Source: Notolepis coatsorum
Lineage: Eukaryota > Chordata > Actinopteri > Aulopiformes > Paralepididae
Reading direction: 5' to 3'
NCBI GenBank assembly: GCA_963971535.1
Contig: OZ020588.1
Span: forward strand, 119,654,005-119,718,004
Length of the DNA: 64,000 nucleotides
Shown: in pieces, positions 46,710-58,197 of the stretch
How positions within the stretch are numbered: the first letter of the stretch is position 1
Layout: every line of letters starts with the position of its first letter
Program-made: the position numbers and the translations under genes
Notes under the pieces: generated by a model
Databases searched by the model: none
What the model was told of the DNA's origin: nothing
The model's input: only the letters and a program-made list of their open reading frames with translations

Positions 46710-47084
46710 GGCATCAGTATGTCCTCTCAGAGAGATGCCACAACTATCATCTGCCTCCCACTGTCTATTAAAGTTATTCTTGGACGTCTCGCCTCTCTGT
46801 GTGACAAGACTGATGTGTGAGTCTGTCTGCAGGCCGTACACACCCATCAAGTGTGTGTGTCCCTGTTTCATTTGAGACCTACTGTCTCAAATGATTCCTT
46901 GACAACTTCCTCCCCTCAGTGAAAAAGCTGTGTGCCTGTAATCCTGCCTCAAGTTATACTATAATATACTGTAACTAATATAGGCTACCAAATTACTCAT
47001 TTGTATCCATCAATGTGTGTACAGGCCCTATCATCACTATTATTATTCCTGGACACATCACTCCCCTGTTTAACAAGGCTCTGT
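46141..47084. other. No gene; poly-C and (GT)n tracts
   Basis: C-run at 46570-46599 and (GT)n at 46640-46708. The frames across them are spurious. Nearby blocks ttattcctggacacatcact at 47040 and ttattcttggacgtctcgcc at 46773 are loosely similar. Confidence 0.6.
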
Positions 47085-47087
47085 GTG

Positions 47088-47164
<77 letters not shown>

Positions 47165-47165
47165 T

Positions 47166-47222
<57 letters not shown>
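47085..47222. repeat. (TG)n microsatellite, about 69 units
   Basis: Nearly pure TG with two TC interruptions near 47163 and 47169. It directly adjoins telomere-like repeats. Confidence 0.97.
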
Positions 47223-47225
<3 letters not shown>

Positions 47226-47640
47226 ACCCTAACCTTAACCAACTCCGAAACAATGCCTAAACTTAACCATAACCTTAACCAACTCCGAAAGAATATTGCC
47301 ATGCTCTAAGACAAACTCTAACCTTAACCAACTCCGAAACAGCGCCTAAACTTAAACCTTCTAACCTTAACCAACTCCGAAACAATGCCTAAACTTAACC
47401 CTAACCTTAACCAACTCCGAAACAATGCCTAAACTTAACCGGCGAAAGAATGCACGTTAAAAAAAATGAAAAAAAAATTCAAGGGATTCGAACTTGTCCC
47501 CAACGCACCGCAGGATCCACAGCAAGGGGGCGAACCAGTTGAGCTATCCGTCAATCTTAAAAGAGGGGGAATTACGGCTACATAATGCTGCCGCGGCAGA
47601 GCTCCACGCGGGGGCGTGGCTAGACGCAAGTTGGTTACCT
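47223..47640 (-). mobile_element. Second copy of tRNA-like plus telomere-like module
   Basis: In minus orientation the order is a GC-rich zone, a tRNA-like unit (47556-47478: TAGCTCAACTGG A box, AGTTCGAATCCC B box, TGGATCC block), a T-run, then GGTTAAGGTTAGGGTTAAG-type repeats with cggagttggttaaggtt. This is the order in 5279-6023. The inverted termini of that element are not found here. Confidence 0.75.
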
Positions 47641-48129
47641 TAAATAATTACGCTCACTGGAGAGTAGACACATGACAGACATTCTGAGCCCAAGTGTGAA
47701 TGCCCAGCAATGTGGTCTCATAATCAGGATGATCGGATTTCAAAAAAAGCACTGAACTGACAAGTGTAACTGTGGTCATTAAGTATTAAGCAACACCGTC
47801 GGCCGGGTCGTTTGAAATGCACTCATCAGTAGTGTAGTGTTGCAGTAATAATAACACCTTGTCCTCTCACATTATTTAGCCTCGTAGATTATGTGCACTA
47901 TGCAATAGGATCAGTGTTGGGGAGTAGTTTCTCTACATGTAATTAAACTCATTTAATAACATTTGGCTGTAGCTTACTGGTGGTTCAACTAAATTCTAAT
48001 TTACATAGTGATTGTAGTTTCCTTTTTTTGCAATTTTGAGACGTAGTTAACTATTAGCACTGCAAACTGCTTTTTTTCCCTTATCTATAAAAGTAAGGGA
48101 CAAGAACTTTGAGAGACTTTTCATGTGTC
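47641..48129. other. No gene seen
   Basis: Unassigned AT-rich sequence. Confidence 0.55.
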
Positions 48130-48132
48130 TTA

Positions 48133-49106
48133 GGGCCTTTTCTCACTCACCCTATTCGTTTCTATTTCGTTCCGTTCTGCCCGTTCCGAGATCTGATTCG
48201 AACTCCCCCCCCCCCCCTCTCCCCCCTCTAGTTTGTGTACACACTTCAGTCTGGGTGCGCTCTGGGTTTTGTTTACGGTTTGCGTTTTGAGCTTGTAAGC
48301 TTGCCGTAGTCGATGATGTCACGCTCGAAATGTAAACACAGGAAGTGTGTTAACACGGAGACTGGAGAATGGATGTTGATATAAAGAAACAAATAACTAA
48401 TAAATATGAAGTTATATTTGAACCTCTGTTGTCAAGCCTTGTCAATATAACCCACCCCCCTTTTCTCACGAATGGAACTCTGTTGTAGAGTCCGCTTTTG
48501 ATCGTTTTGCAGGGTTAACAATAACGCTAAGCTAACGGCTAACGCTAACGTTACTACATGCAACATACTAGTAACATTGCTCGCATCGATTATATTGAAT
48601 GTCATTGATCTACTGGTCAACCGAAAATGTAAACGGGAATGTCTTAACACGACTGCGGACTCTGGATGTTGATATAAAATGAACAAATTGCCAATAAATA
48701 TGAAGTTATATTTGAACCTCTGTTGTCAAGCCTTGTCAATATAACCCACCCCATTTTATCACGAATGGATGGTGTTGTAGAGTCCGCTTTTGAGCGTTTT
48801 GAGCGATCTACTGGTCGACCACGGAAATAAATGCATTCGAACAATGTATAGACATAGCAATGGCAAACAAAATTTATGACGTTATGTCAGCACCAGGCGC
48901 CACGCCCGTGAAAAGGTACAAGCTCGCAAAGCCACACCCCCCGTTCTCCCGGGACCGACCCCGAGACCACCTCTGCCAGCTGATCCCGTTCAGCGGGGGG
49001 TGAAACGATTCAGCGCCGTCTCGCACCCCAAAAGGGGTGAGTGAGAACACTGCCCCCGTGCTCCGGGACGGTGATTCGATACAAAAGGCTGAGTGTGAAA
49101 GCCCCC
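48133..49106. mobile_element. PIF/Harbinger-like element with tandem duplication
   Basis: The ends GGGCCTTTTCTCACTCACC and GGCTGAGTGTGAAAGCCCC are imperfect inverted repeats. TTA lies on both sides (48130-48132 and 49107-49109), matching the TWA target of Harbinger. A segment of about 175 bp with a ~297-bp period occurs twice inside (about 48345-48520 and 48642-48815, block tgaagttatatttgaacctc). No transposase was found. Confidence 0.7.
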
Positions 49107-49109
49107 TTA

Positions 49110-50187
49110 GAGATTCTGCTCTGACGACTTAACTGACAGGCCCCACTGTCAATATGGTAAATAGTCTGAACATTTGAAAGTTCAGAAAGTTAACATTCTT
49201 TGCACTTTTCTGTGAAGAAGACAGACCACATAGGGTTATTTAGTGTCGGTTGACTGACAGGCAGCTGTTAAAGCAAAAAAAAAAGCAACAAATAAAAACA
49301 CTTTAGATTTTGCAATAAATGTAATAATAATATAATATTTATAATAGAATATATAGCCCTGTGAATTCATGTTTGTATTATATTTTGTTACACAAAACTA
49401 TGCTTTCAGAGTCACTTCCCTGACACTGAATATAATATAATATAATATAATATAATATAATATAATATAATATAATATTATATTATATTATATTATATTC
49501 TTTTCATGGTCGAAGACACTACTCCAATCAGTACAATCATGAACACAATTAAGTCCCTCCCAAAGCTGGAAACACAAATATTCTAATCTGTGATGTAATA
49601 CAGACTGGAGTTGCTCCATTGACAGGGAATGAGAGACTGGCTCTGTAGGTTCATACAATGTTTGTCTAAAAGCTCTAGTATACTGTCTAGTAGCTCTAGT
49701 ATACTGTATATTAATACTGTACATTATACGTACAGTATATCCATGGTCTTTTGCATCAATATGAGATTGATATTATAGTAGTTGTATCAGTTCTGCACCT
49801 TGTTTCAAGGTATTCTCTCTGAAGCTGTACATCGGTGTACATTTCTTCTTTCTGCCCAGCGGCAACACAGTGGTCAAAACTCACTAACACAGATCAAACA
49901 CCTCATATACCCACAATATCACTCACCCATTCATTCACTCACTCATTCATTCATTCACTGTTCATGGTTCTCAAGCATGGCGGCACTTTAGTCTTGCCCT
50001 CATGCTTCACACTATTCACTGGGGGTAGTAGCTCTATACTAAAGCATAGGGATAATGCAGTAAATGTTTAGATACAAAGCACCTCATATACCCACAATAT
50101 CCCTCACCCATTCATTCACTGTTCATTGGTGGTTCACAAGCATGGTGGCACTTTAGTCTGTCCTCATGCTTCACGCTGTTCACTGGT
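49110..50187. other. No gene; (TATAA)n and precursor repeat blocks
   Basis: (TATAA)n at about 49433-49498, self-complementary at its end. A larger duplication (cacctcatatacccacaata at 49899 and 50081) leads into the 46-bp minisatellite. Confidence 0.6.
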
Positions 50188-51044
50188 GGTTCTCAGGCAC
50201 GGTGGCACTTTATTCTTCACACTGTTCACCGGTGGTTCAGAGGCACGGTGGCACTTTATTTTTCACACTGTTCACCGGTGGTTCAGAGGCACGGTGGCAC
50301 TTTATTCTTCACACTGTTCACCGGTGGTTCAGAGGCACGGTGGCACTTTATTCTTCACACTGTTCACCGGTGGTTCTCAGGCACGGTGGCACTTTATTCT
50401 TCACACTGTTCACCGGTGGTTCAGAGGCACGGTGGCACTTTATTCTTCACACTGTTCACCGGTGGTTCTCAGGCACGGTGGCACTTTATTCTTCACACTG
50501 TTCACCGGTGGTTCTTAGGCACGGTGGCACTTTATTCTTCACACTGTTCACCGGTGGTTCTCAGGCACGGTGGCACTTTATTCTTCACACTGTTCACCGG
50601 TGGTTCAGAGGCACGGTGGCACTTTATTCTTCACACTGTTCACCGGTGGTTCAGAGGCACGGTGGCACTTTATTCTTCACACTGTTCACCGGTGGTTCAG
50701 AGGCACGGTGGCACTTTATTCTTCACACTGTTCACTGGTGGTTCAGAGGCACGGTGGCACTTTATTCTTCACACTGTTCACTGGTGGTTCAGAGGCACGG
50801 TGGCACTTTATTCTTCACACTGTTCACCGGTGGTTCAGAGGCACGGTGGCACTTTATTCTTCACACTGTTCACTGGTGGTTCAGAGGCACGGTGGCACTT
50901 TATTCTTCACACTGTTCACCGGTGGTTCAGAGGCACGGTGGCACTTTATTCTTCACACTGTTCACCGGTGGTTCAGAGGCACGGTGGCACTTTATTCTTC
51001 ACACTGTTCACCGGTGGTTCTCAGGCACGGTGGCACTTTATTCT
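50188..51044. repeat. 46-bp minisatellite, about 18.6 units
   Basis: The unit is GGTTCAGAGGCACGGTGGCA plus ctttattcttcacactgttc plus ACCGGT. Variants swap CAGAGG for CTCAGG or CTTAGG, and ACCGGT for ACTGGT. As 46 is one more than a multiple of three, and no forward frame contains a stop, all three forward frames stay open, giving frames of 304, 288 and 183 codons. No start context, signal or domain supports a protein. Confidence 0.97.
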
Positions 51045-51115
51045 GTCCTCATGCTTCACATCTACACTGTGTCCTTGTAAAAGAAAAAAGGAATGCTATT
51101 CCCCCTTATCATAAG

Positions 51116-51575
51116 CAGTGATGGGAATAACGGCGCTATAAGTAACGGCGTTACTAACGGCGTTCGTTTTTTCAGTAAGTAATCTAACGGATTACTCTTC
51201 CAATCTTAATAACGCTGTTACCGTTACTGCAAAAAAATGCGGCGCGTTACTATGAATGAACCCGTTTCTTTCATCAGACAGATATCTGCGCTGAGAGGCA
51301 TCTGTTCTTCCTTGTTTAGTGGGCAGTGCGCGAGACAAGCACAAACATGCTGACGATTGGCTGAGGTTGAGTAAAATGTCATGGTAAGCCAATCAGAGGT
51401 AGAGGTGGGCGGGTGCCTCCAGAGTCTGACACACAGCCACAACACGAGCGATTCAGTCAGCGTGAGACCGCGGGTCCGTGTAGTGTACGTTTTTGAGCCC
51501 AAATAATCCAAAACGAATCCAACGGAACAACACAAGCGAGCAGTCAGCGTGAGACCGCAGGTCCATGAGCGTTTT
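51116..51575. mobile_element. 5' part of a hAT-type element
   Basis: Begins CAGTGATGGGAATAACGGCG and is rich in AACGGCGTTA/GTAATCTAACGG motifs, resembling but not equal to family B. A 34-bp block (cagtcagcgtgagaccg) is duplicated at 51455 and 51541. The right terminus is missing. Confidence 0.6.
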
Positions 51576-51745
51576 TTGGGTGGGGACTGTACATTGGAGG
51601 TGGTTGGGTGGGTGGGGTGGGGCATTGGGTAGGAGGGGTGGGTGGGGGACACTGTACAACTGTACAAGCAAAACTGTACATTGGAATATTGACGAAACCA
51701 TACTTGGTAATTTACTGTACATTGGAGGAGGTTGGGTTAGGACAT

Positions 51746-52994
51746 TTACAGGGGCCAGTTTCGAATTGCAGTCTCCCGTAGGTGTTCTTTGAGAGTGGTT
51801 TTGAAAGTGGGTAGTGATTCACATTCCTTTACAGCTTTGGGTAGGGCGTTCCACATTGATGTGGCATAATTGCTAAACGTGTTTAGTCCCTTGTTTGAGC
51901 CGAATCTGGGTTTAACATTTGTGGAGCTCCCTCTGGTGTTGTGATCGTGGTATTCACTGACCTTTGGGAAGTATTTTGACATGTACATGGGTACCTTGGT
52001 CGTGTAGTGTATCTTGTAGACCAGGCCCATTGCAAGTTGCTGTACTCCGTTGTCTACTCTAAGCCATCCTAGTTTGTCAAAGTGGGCAGGGGTGAGGTGG
52101 GTTCTAGGAGTAAGGTCAAGCAGTAGTCTGACCAGTTTGTTTTGAAATGTTTGTAATTTAGTTTTTAGCGCCTTTGATGTGCTTTGGTACCATGAGGTGC
52201 AAGCATAGTCATAGTACCCTTGAATGAGTGCTCCTGCCAGAGTCTTCAGGGTATTCTTGTTTACCAGAGAGGAGATCTGGTACAAGAATCGAGTTTGTTG
52301 GTTGACTTTTTTTTATTACATTGGATGCCATTTTGTCACAGGAAAGATTTGCCTCTAGGATGGAACCTAGGTATGTAATTTCATCTTTCCTTGTGACAAT
52401 ATTGTCACCCACTGTAACTGAGAAGCCGTCGGTCTTGCTGAGTTTGTTATTTGAACCGAAGAGAATGGACTCTGTTTTGCCCAGGTGTAATGATAGTTTG
52501 TTATCAGCGAGCCATATGCAGATTTAGCTTAGTTCCAAGCTGAGGGTTTTTACAACCTGTAACTTGTTCTTGTCAGAGACCAGCAGGGCTGAGTCGCCCG
52601 TGAACAGGAACAAGTTGCAGTCACAAGCTGACGACATGTCATTTGCATAAATTAGGAACAGTAGCGGTCCTAGTATGCTTCCTTGTGGAACACCACAGCT
52701 CACTGGGAGGGGGGGGGATAGGGTACCGTTTACCTCCACCATCTGTTCTCTCCCCTCCAGGTAGGATTGCATCCAGCTCACTGATAGACTATCAAAACCA
52801 ATTGCTTTTAGCTTGTCAATCAGAATGGTGTGATTGACAGTGTCAAAGGCCTTTTGTAGGTCCAGCATGACCATGCCGCAGTATTTGCCCGCGTCCACCT
52901 CTTGTTTGATGTGGTCGTTTAAATAGAGAAGGCATGTGTCAGCTACCGGAGTCTCAATGGCCAGTAGAGACTCAAAAGGAGATTCTATCCCCAC
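51746..52994 (-). pseudogene. Non-LTR LINE reverse transcriptase, inactive
   Basis: From 52994 downward it reads ETPVADTCLLYLNDHIKQEV, then VMLDLQKAFDTVNHTILIDK, then GVPQGSILGPLLFLIYANDM. The catalytic FADD has become FTGD (near 52595-52606). A stop follows SLELS at about 52526. Coding resumes as KDEITYLGSILEANLSCDKM and, after a frameshift in a T-run near 52310, continues to the natural C-terminus ending HLRETAIRNWPL at 51746. The catalytic change, stop and frameshift show it is dead. The element is 5'-truncated. The same family is present on the plus strand at 27311-28342. Confidence 0.92.
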
Positions 52995-53340
52995 TCCCCA
53001 GGCTGCTCAATCCACATGAACTCATCCATTCTACATTCACTGCACACAATATCCAGATGCACACACTCACTTTAAACATTCACCTTTAACATTCACTTTT
53101 TAACACTACACCATATTTGATCTATGTATTACTAAAGATGTACACTACCTCTCATTTTGTATTTTGTAAATGTTTTGTTGTGTATGTTGTATATCTTGTA
53201 TAGTGTTTGGTCTGTATTCTTTTACTTTTTACTGTATGAAGCACAATTTCAGGAGGGTCATACAGAACCAAGCATTTCACTATATTGTACTTGTACCTTA
53301 TGTGACAATATAAAACAAAACTTGAAACTTGAAAAGGGGG
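52980..53340 (+). mobile_element. LINE 3' end abutting the inverted LINE
   Basis: The codons CCCAGGCTGCTCAATCC give a PRLLNP-like C-terminal motif. The AT-rich 3' UTR ends gcatttcactatattgtact, then tatgtgacaatataaaac and an acttgaaacttgaaa tail. That tail equals the one at 41582-41610 in reverse. Confidence 0.7.
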
Positions 53341-54532
53341 GCAGGGTTTGACATAGTCAATTACAGTCCACTGAATGTACCGTAAATCCTTGACAGCAAC
53401 CTATTATTGTTGAGATTTTTTTTCTATGACATTGTATAGCCTGATGGTGAGCTATATCCCTTTAGATCATATCAGACAGTATGTGTTGTTGGCCTTGACT
53501 GTACCAGTTGTACATCAAGGACCAGGAATGTGATCACAAAGACAAATGCAAACAAAGAAAACAGCAAGGGAAATTGCCATGTGAAATTAATGAGAGCTTC
53601 ATACAGAATAACTCCTGGATGAATGGGGTACTGGGTTGTGGTCACGCCTTAGGTTCTTTCTCACCTAAAATCTCCAAGCCATGGTGGCTGGTTGGTGGCA
53701 GTAGTGCCACCTTCTGGTGGACAAGAGGAGCATGTTGATACGGTACATTACTATGCATACACTGACATCTGGAGGTGGCTTTAAGACTTATCAACACGAT
53801 ATTTCAACAAGAGGTGAGGATGAGCATGTAGATGCATCTTGGAGGTGGCTAAGTGAACTACAACACAAACACAATCACAACAAATGCACACGTTCATCTA
53901 CTTGCTAAGATGCATCTCCAAGGTATTTCATTCAGACAAATTTCTGTGCATTAATTGTACTTGAAGTTTCTGATTCTGACATTTGTGCCAGCAGACCAAA
54001 GAGTGACAGACATGCGAGCGGTGATGACACTTGGTGATAGTAAAGTCTACCACTTCATAAATAGCTGACTGATTAATTTCTCATCTCTTCAGTATTAGTG
54101 GGTTTCTGTATATGCAGGCCTCGGTCTACATTAAATATATGGAACCCTGGAAGTTAGATGGTTTTCCCTAAATCTAAAACCATCAAGTACAGCGTGGAGC
54201 TTACTCTGCTCAGCTAGCAAACACACCAGCCCATATGGAAAACATGTATACAAATCTTACAAGATCTTTGTATGGTCTTATTCCACATATACAATTCTTA
54301 CAAGGTATGTAGAGCTTCTAATCAAACATGAAAAAACATTGATGGCATGAGTAAGGTAATGCTTCAGACAGAAACAATGTAGAACATTCTGAAGGCAAGA
54401 ACTATTAAAATATTGTATAATACTGTATACCAATATGGTGTAGTATAAATAGTATGATTTAGTTATATTATAATAAAATAAAAATTATATAGAAGTATAA
54501 TATAGAATAATACATTATATAAATGTATAGAT

Positions 54533-54599
<67 letters not shown>

Positions 54600-55020
54600 A
54601 ATGAATGCACCTAAATATGGAGTTAGACTGATACACAAAATTGGTTTATTTATGTTGATTTAATTTAGTTGTGTTGATGTTTCCATTTTAGCAAAAATTG
54701 GTATATTCTGTTTGGTTTTACGCAATAAGTCTATCGGTGTGCTGTATGTGTGTAGGGGCAGGTATATATAAGAATGTTTCTTCTTCCTGTTCCTTTCGGC
54801 CATGGAATTTGGTGGATTATAATAATATGTACTGTTGGACTGTAGTAATTCCATGTACGAATAAATAAATTATGATGATGATGCTGATGATGATGCTGAT
54901 AATCCATTTCCATGTGACTATTGTGCTTGTATGCAAGTTAGTGGAGCCATGTCTGAATCGGATATAGAATATATGATTGGATATAGATTATATATATAAT
55001 ATGATACGGATGTTCGGGAT
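53341..55020. other. No gene; (TG)n at 54535-54597
   Basis: Mostly unassigned AT-rich DNA. Open frames such as 53508-53738 show no recognisable motif. (TGATGA)n-like sequence lies at 54870-54900. Confidence 0.5.
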
Positions 55021-55450
55021 TGAGTCAGACCTCCATAGCATGCCGTCTGCTGTCCGACCTACGTCGTCTAACCATGCCCGCTCTCCTTCAACCTGTTCTC
55101 CTGCCCCCTTCCCTGCGTTGATCTTGATGTGGCCAACAGTGCAGACTGCAGCGGCTATTCATCCTCAAACCTATTCTATTTATTACTTTAATTTAATAAT
55201 TTTCTTATATACCTTGATTCTATAGCTACTATGTATGCATAATATATGCTTATTACAAGTATATATTGCTCCTATGTCTGTCCATTGTGAACACGGGAGC
55301 TCTCTCACCCCTGTCCCGGTCTATCTGGTTGAGCCCTGTGGGGCCTGTCAAGGTGGTGTGATCCTCCCTGCGCCTTCCTTGATGTGGCTAACAGCGTCGA
55401 CAGCAGCGGCTATTCTTCCTCAAACCGGTTCTGACTACCACAGGCGCGAT
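55021..55450. repeat. Diverged tandem duplication of about 270 bp
   Basis: The block cttgatgtggccaacagtgc then gcggctattcatcctcaaac (55121-55165) recurs as cttgatgtggctaacagcgt then gcggctattcttcctcaaac (55379-55430). The function is unknown. Confidence 0.6.
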
Positions 55451-55869
55451 GGATCCACTCTACATCTCCCTCAGTTTTCCTATGCTTTTATTTATTTTTT
55501 TGTCCTTAGCTCTATTTATATAAAAATATATATATATGTTCTTATGTACCTTATATTGTTATTGTTACCGTGAATATATTTATGTTTCATTACATGTTCT
55601 ATTCTCCATCCATCTATCATCCATTGCAACATTATATTATCACCGACCCGTTGGGGGATCCCCTTTGAACAGCCAATTTGAGGTTTCTCTCCGCCTGTGG
55701 TGCTTTTTTCCCCTATTGCTAGGTTTTTAGTGAGTCGTTCCTTATCTTCATTGGGGAAAGTCTGGGACTGGGAGTGTTGCATATTTGGATTTTATGGTGT
55801 TTTTTTTTATCTTTTGTGATGTTTCTTCTTGACTTGTACAGCCCATGGGGGCTATACAAATACATTTGG

Positions 55870-57420
55870 CCTCAGTTCACTTCCGAGCTATGGACTTCCG
55901 TTACCCAGCAGTTGGGTGTCTCGCTCCACCGCACTATAGCTCATCACCCGCAGGCCAACAGCCTGTGTGAACGTTTTCACCGGCCCCTTAACACTTTCAG
56001 TGCCAACGCCGAGATATCTCGTTTGTTCATGCCGACCGTTCAGTGCCAACGACGATAGATCTAGTTTTTTTTATTAGCGATTTGAATTCATATTTCATCA
56101 ATCTAGCCTCACGTCAGTGCTGCAACCTTTCTCTGAGCTCCATTGGCAAAATACCAGCCCCTATCGTCTCTCCCTGTGGTACTGCACCCCTTTGGAATGG
56201 ATTGAATGAAACGCATGGGGGGGAAAAAAAGTCCTGCTTCCTCATTCTACTTCTCAGACAAGTCACCCGAGACGATCGGATTCATTGCCGAGCCCCAGAA
56301 CAGCATGGAATACATATTTCCAGTACCCAGCGTTGGATCAATAAACGCGATCGATATTTGGAATGGCGATCAGGAATTGGAATAACCTTTTTGGAGAACA
56401 TCTGATCTGAGGTAAGGAATCTATTTTACCAGTCTTAGGATAATCAGAGCTTTTTTCACAGAGATATCAACGTGTGCCCTATGTGTGTGTGTGTGCTGAT
56501 CAGGAAATGAGATAATCGATTTTTCAGCCCGCTTCAATAGCGTGCATAAGTACACATATACTATCGATAATCTAGCGTTTATTTGAAAACGATTCATAAA
56601 TAGGCCGAAAAATGACAATGTTTTTTGTGTATTCCAGAATATTCCAGTAAAGGGCGTTTATCACAGAATCTTTATATTTTCCTGAAACTTTCAAAAAACG
56701 AGCGTTTTTCAAAATGGTATAAAATGGAAATGAACCGATTAAAAAACAATCCGTTTCGACAATGTTGACTGCAAACAAGTCATTGATAAGCGACGGCCAG
56801 ATTAGACACATAGCCATAATTTAAGATGTAGTTTTATGTGTTCGCAAATATGAGAGCGCTATCATTGAAGTGGGTGGTGGCACTCAAGCACTAAATCGTG
56901 CGCCCCCTGCTGGCACTGAAAGTGTTAATGCTGATCTCCGGGTTGATAGCTGGGTCGACAGACTTCCTTGGGTGATGCTGGGACTCCGGACTGCACCTAA
57001 AGAGGACCTCCTTTCTTCCTCTGCAGAGCTGCTTTATGGCCAGACCCTTCTGGTCCCGGGGGATTTTCTTCCTCATGAACAGCGACATGCTCTACTGGAC
57101 AAGGCCAGATCCTCATGCGATGGCCTTCCACAGGGGCTTGTTCCTCCGGACCTGCGGGCAGCAAAATATGTATTCAACGCCCATCGGGGCCCCCTGTAGC
57201 TACCCTATGATGGGCCTTACTGGGTCGTAGAGACTGACGACAAGGCTCATTGCGGTCGGCCTCATAATAAGCCAACTTCGACACAACCCTTTGCATTGCC
57301 GTCCAATGGCTGCTCGACGTATACCCCGTCATCCTCCCACCCCAACCTCCCTTTCCTGCCTGGGAGCACCGGAATCGCTTTGGGCAGGTCATCAGGTTTT
57401 TTGGGGCCGGTTCTTGTGAA
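55870..57420 (+). pseudogene. Ty3/gypsy-type integrase fragment, split by a piggyBac-type element
   Basis: The parts 55870-55991 and 56929-57250 carry the integrase core and following region of a gypsy-like polyprotein. The first part ends in the conserved HPQAN/ERFHR segment. The second starts within the WVD...LPWVMLGLRT segment and continues through a TVPGDF-like block. The frame is continuous across the junction if the insert and one TTAA are removed. A stop lies at about 57197, and further C-terminal similarity follows in other frames to about 57420. The earlier pol domains are absent. This is an old, inactive copy. Confidence 0.88.
55992..56924. mobile_element. piggyBac-type non-autonomous element in gypsy integrase
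   Basis: The ends CACTTTCAGTGCCA and TGGCACTGAAAGTG are perfect inverted repeats, with TTAA at 55988-55991 and 56925-56928. A subterminal second copy, TTCAGTGCCAACG, lies at 56039-56051. The interior contains an exon-like frame ending near 56405 with a GAGGTAAGG splice-donor-like site, similar to window positions 85-140. No catalytic transposase region was found. Confidence 0.93.
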
Positions 57421-57895
57421 TTCTGGTGGGACGTGTGTAGTGGAAACTCACCAGCAGGACAAGTAAGATCTTTAAGATGTTATAATTCACAGCGATCTAG
57501 CCCAGGTGGTTGGACTACGTTACCCATAAACCCTAGCGGGCGATGACGGGACTTAAGAACGACTGTTGTGTGTGTTTTGGTGGCGTTGTAAAGAGTGAAT
57601 GCAGTGTGTAATAATTACGAGCTACTTGCATTTGTCATTTCAAAACGTATCGCCATTCCTTTTGTTCCCTGCGACTCCTGCAATATGATCCTTTACTCAG
57701 GACAGTTAAAGGTGCTATAGATAACATTCAGCCACTACCAGTATGTCATTTATCCAATCAGATGCATGTCTGCAACATTTAAAAAGAAAATTATACTTTT
57801 GCAATACTTTTATTCCACACCTTTCTAAAAGCTTTGTAGATGTATTATTATAATTACTCAAAAATATTTTATCTATATCTCATGATCGGAAGATC
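57421..57895. other. Possible 3' LTR of the gypsy copy; otherwise no gene
   Basis: Sequence from TGTGTAGTGGAAAC at 57435 follows the polyprotein end where an LTR is expected, but no second copy is present to test it. The rest is AT-rich. Confidence 0.4.
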
Positions 57896-58084
57896 ACCGG
57901 TTTGAGGAGTAGGGTATATCTGCAGAGCCGCAAGCCCAACATCTGGGCGGGGCTTCATGGCTTGTACTCTGTTTGAAATGGGGCTTCTGGGCTTGTACTC
58001 GGTTTGACTGTGCGTGGGCGGGGCTTGTACCTTGTTTTGTTTCCTGTAAATCCCGGAAGTAGTCAGTTTGTGCTGTTTATTTTT

Positions 58085-58124
58085 AACCCTAACCCTAACC
58101 TTAACCCTAACCTTAACCCTAACC
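58085..58124. repeat. Telomere-like (CCCTAA)n tract
   Basis: About six units alternating AACCCT and AACCTT. It lies at the centre of a palindrome and not at a chromosome end. Confidence 0.9.
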
Positions 58125-58197
58125 TGCAACACGGAACACAGAAATGCAAATGCTGTCGAGTCCTCACTGCTTGTAAAAATAAACAGCACAAACTGAC

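Noticed and set aside
46557..46820. Frame beginning with a proline run
   Set aside because: It is produced by a C homopolymer and a (GT)n run, both also likely sites of sequencing error.
50166..51121. Overlapping forward frames up to 304 codons
   Set aside because: They are a stop-free 46-bp minisatellite read in three frames; no flanking gene structure.
55235..55573. 112-codon frame in the 55-kb duplication
   Set aside because: No recognisable motif; each duplicate breaks the frame differently.
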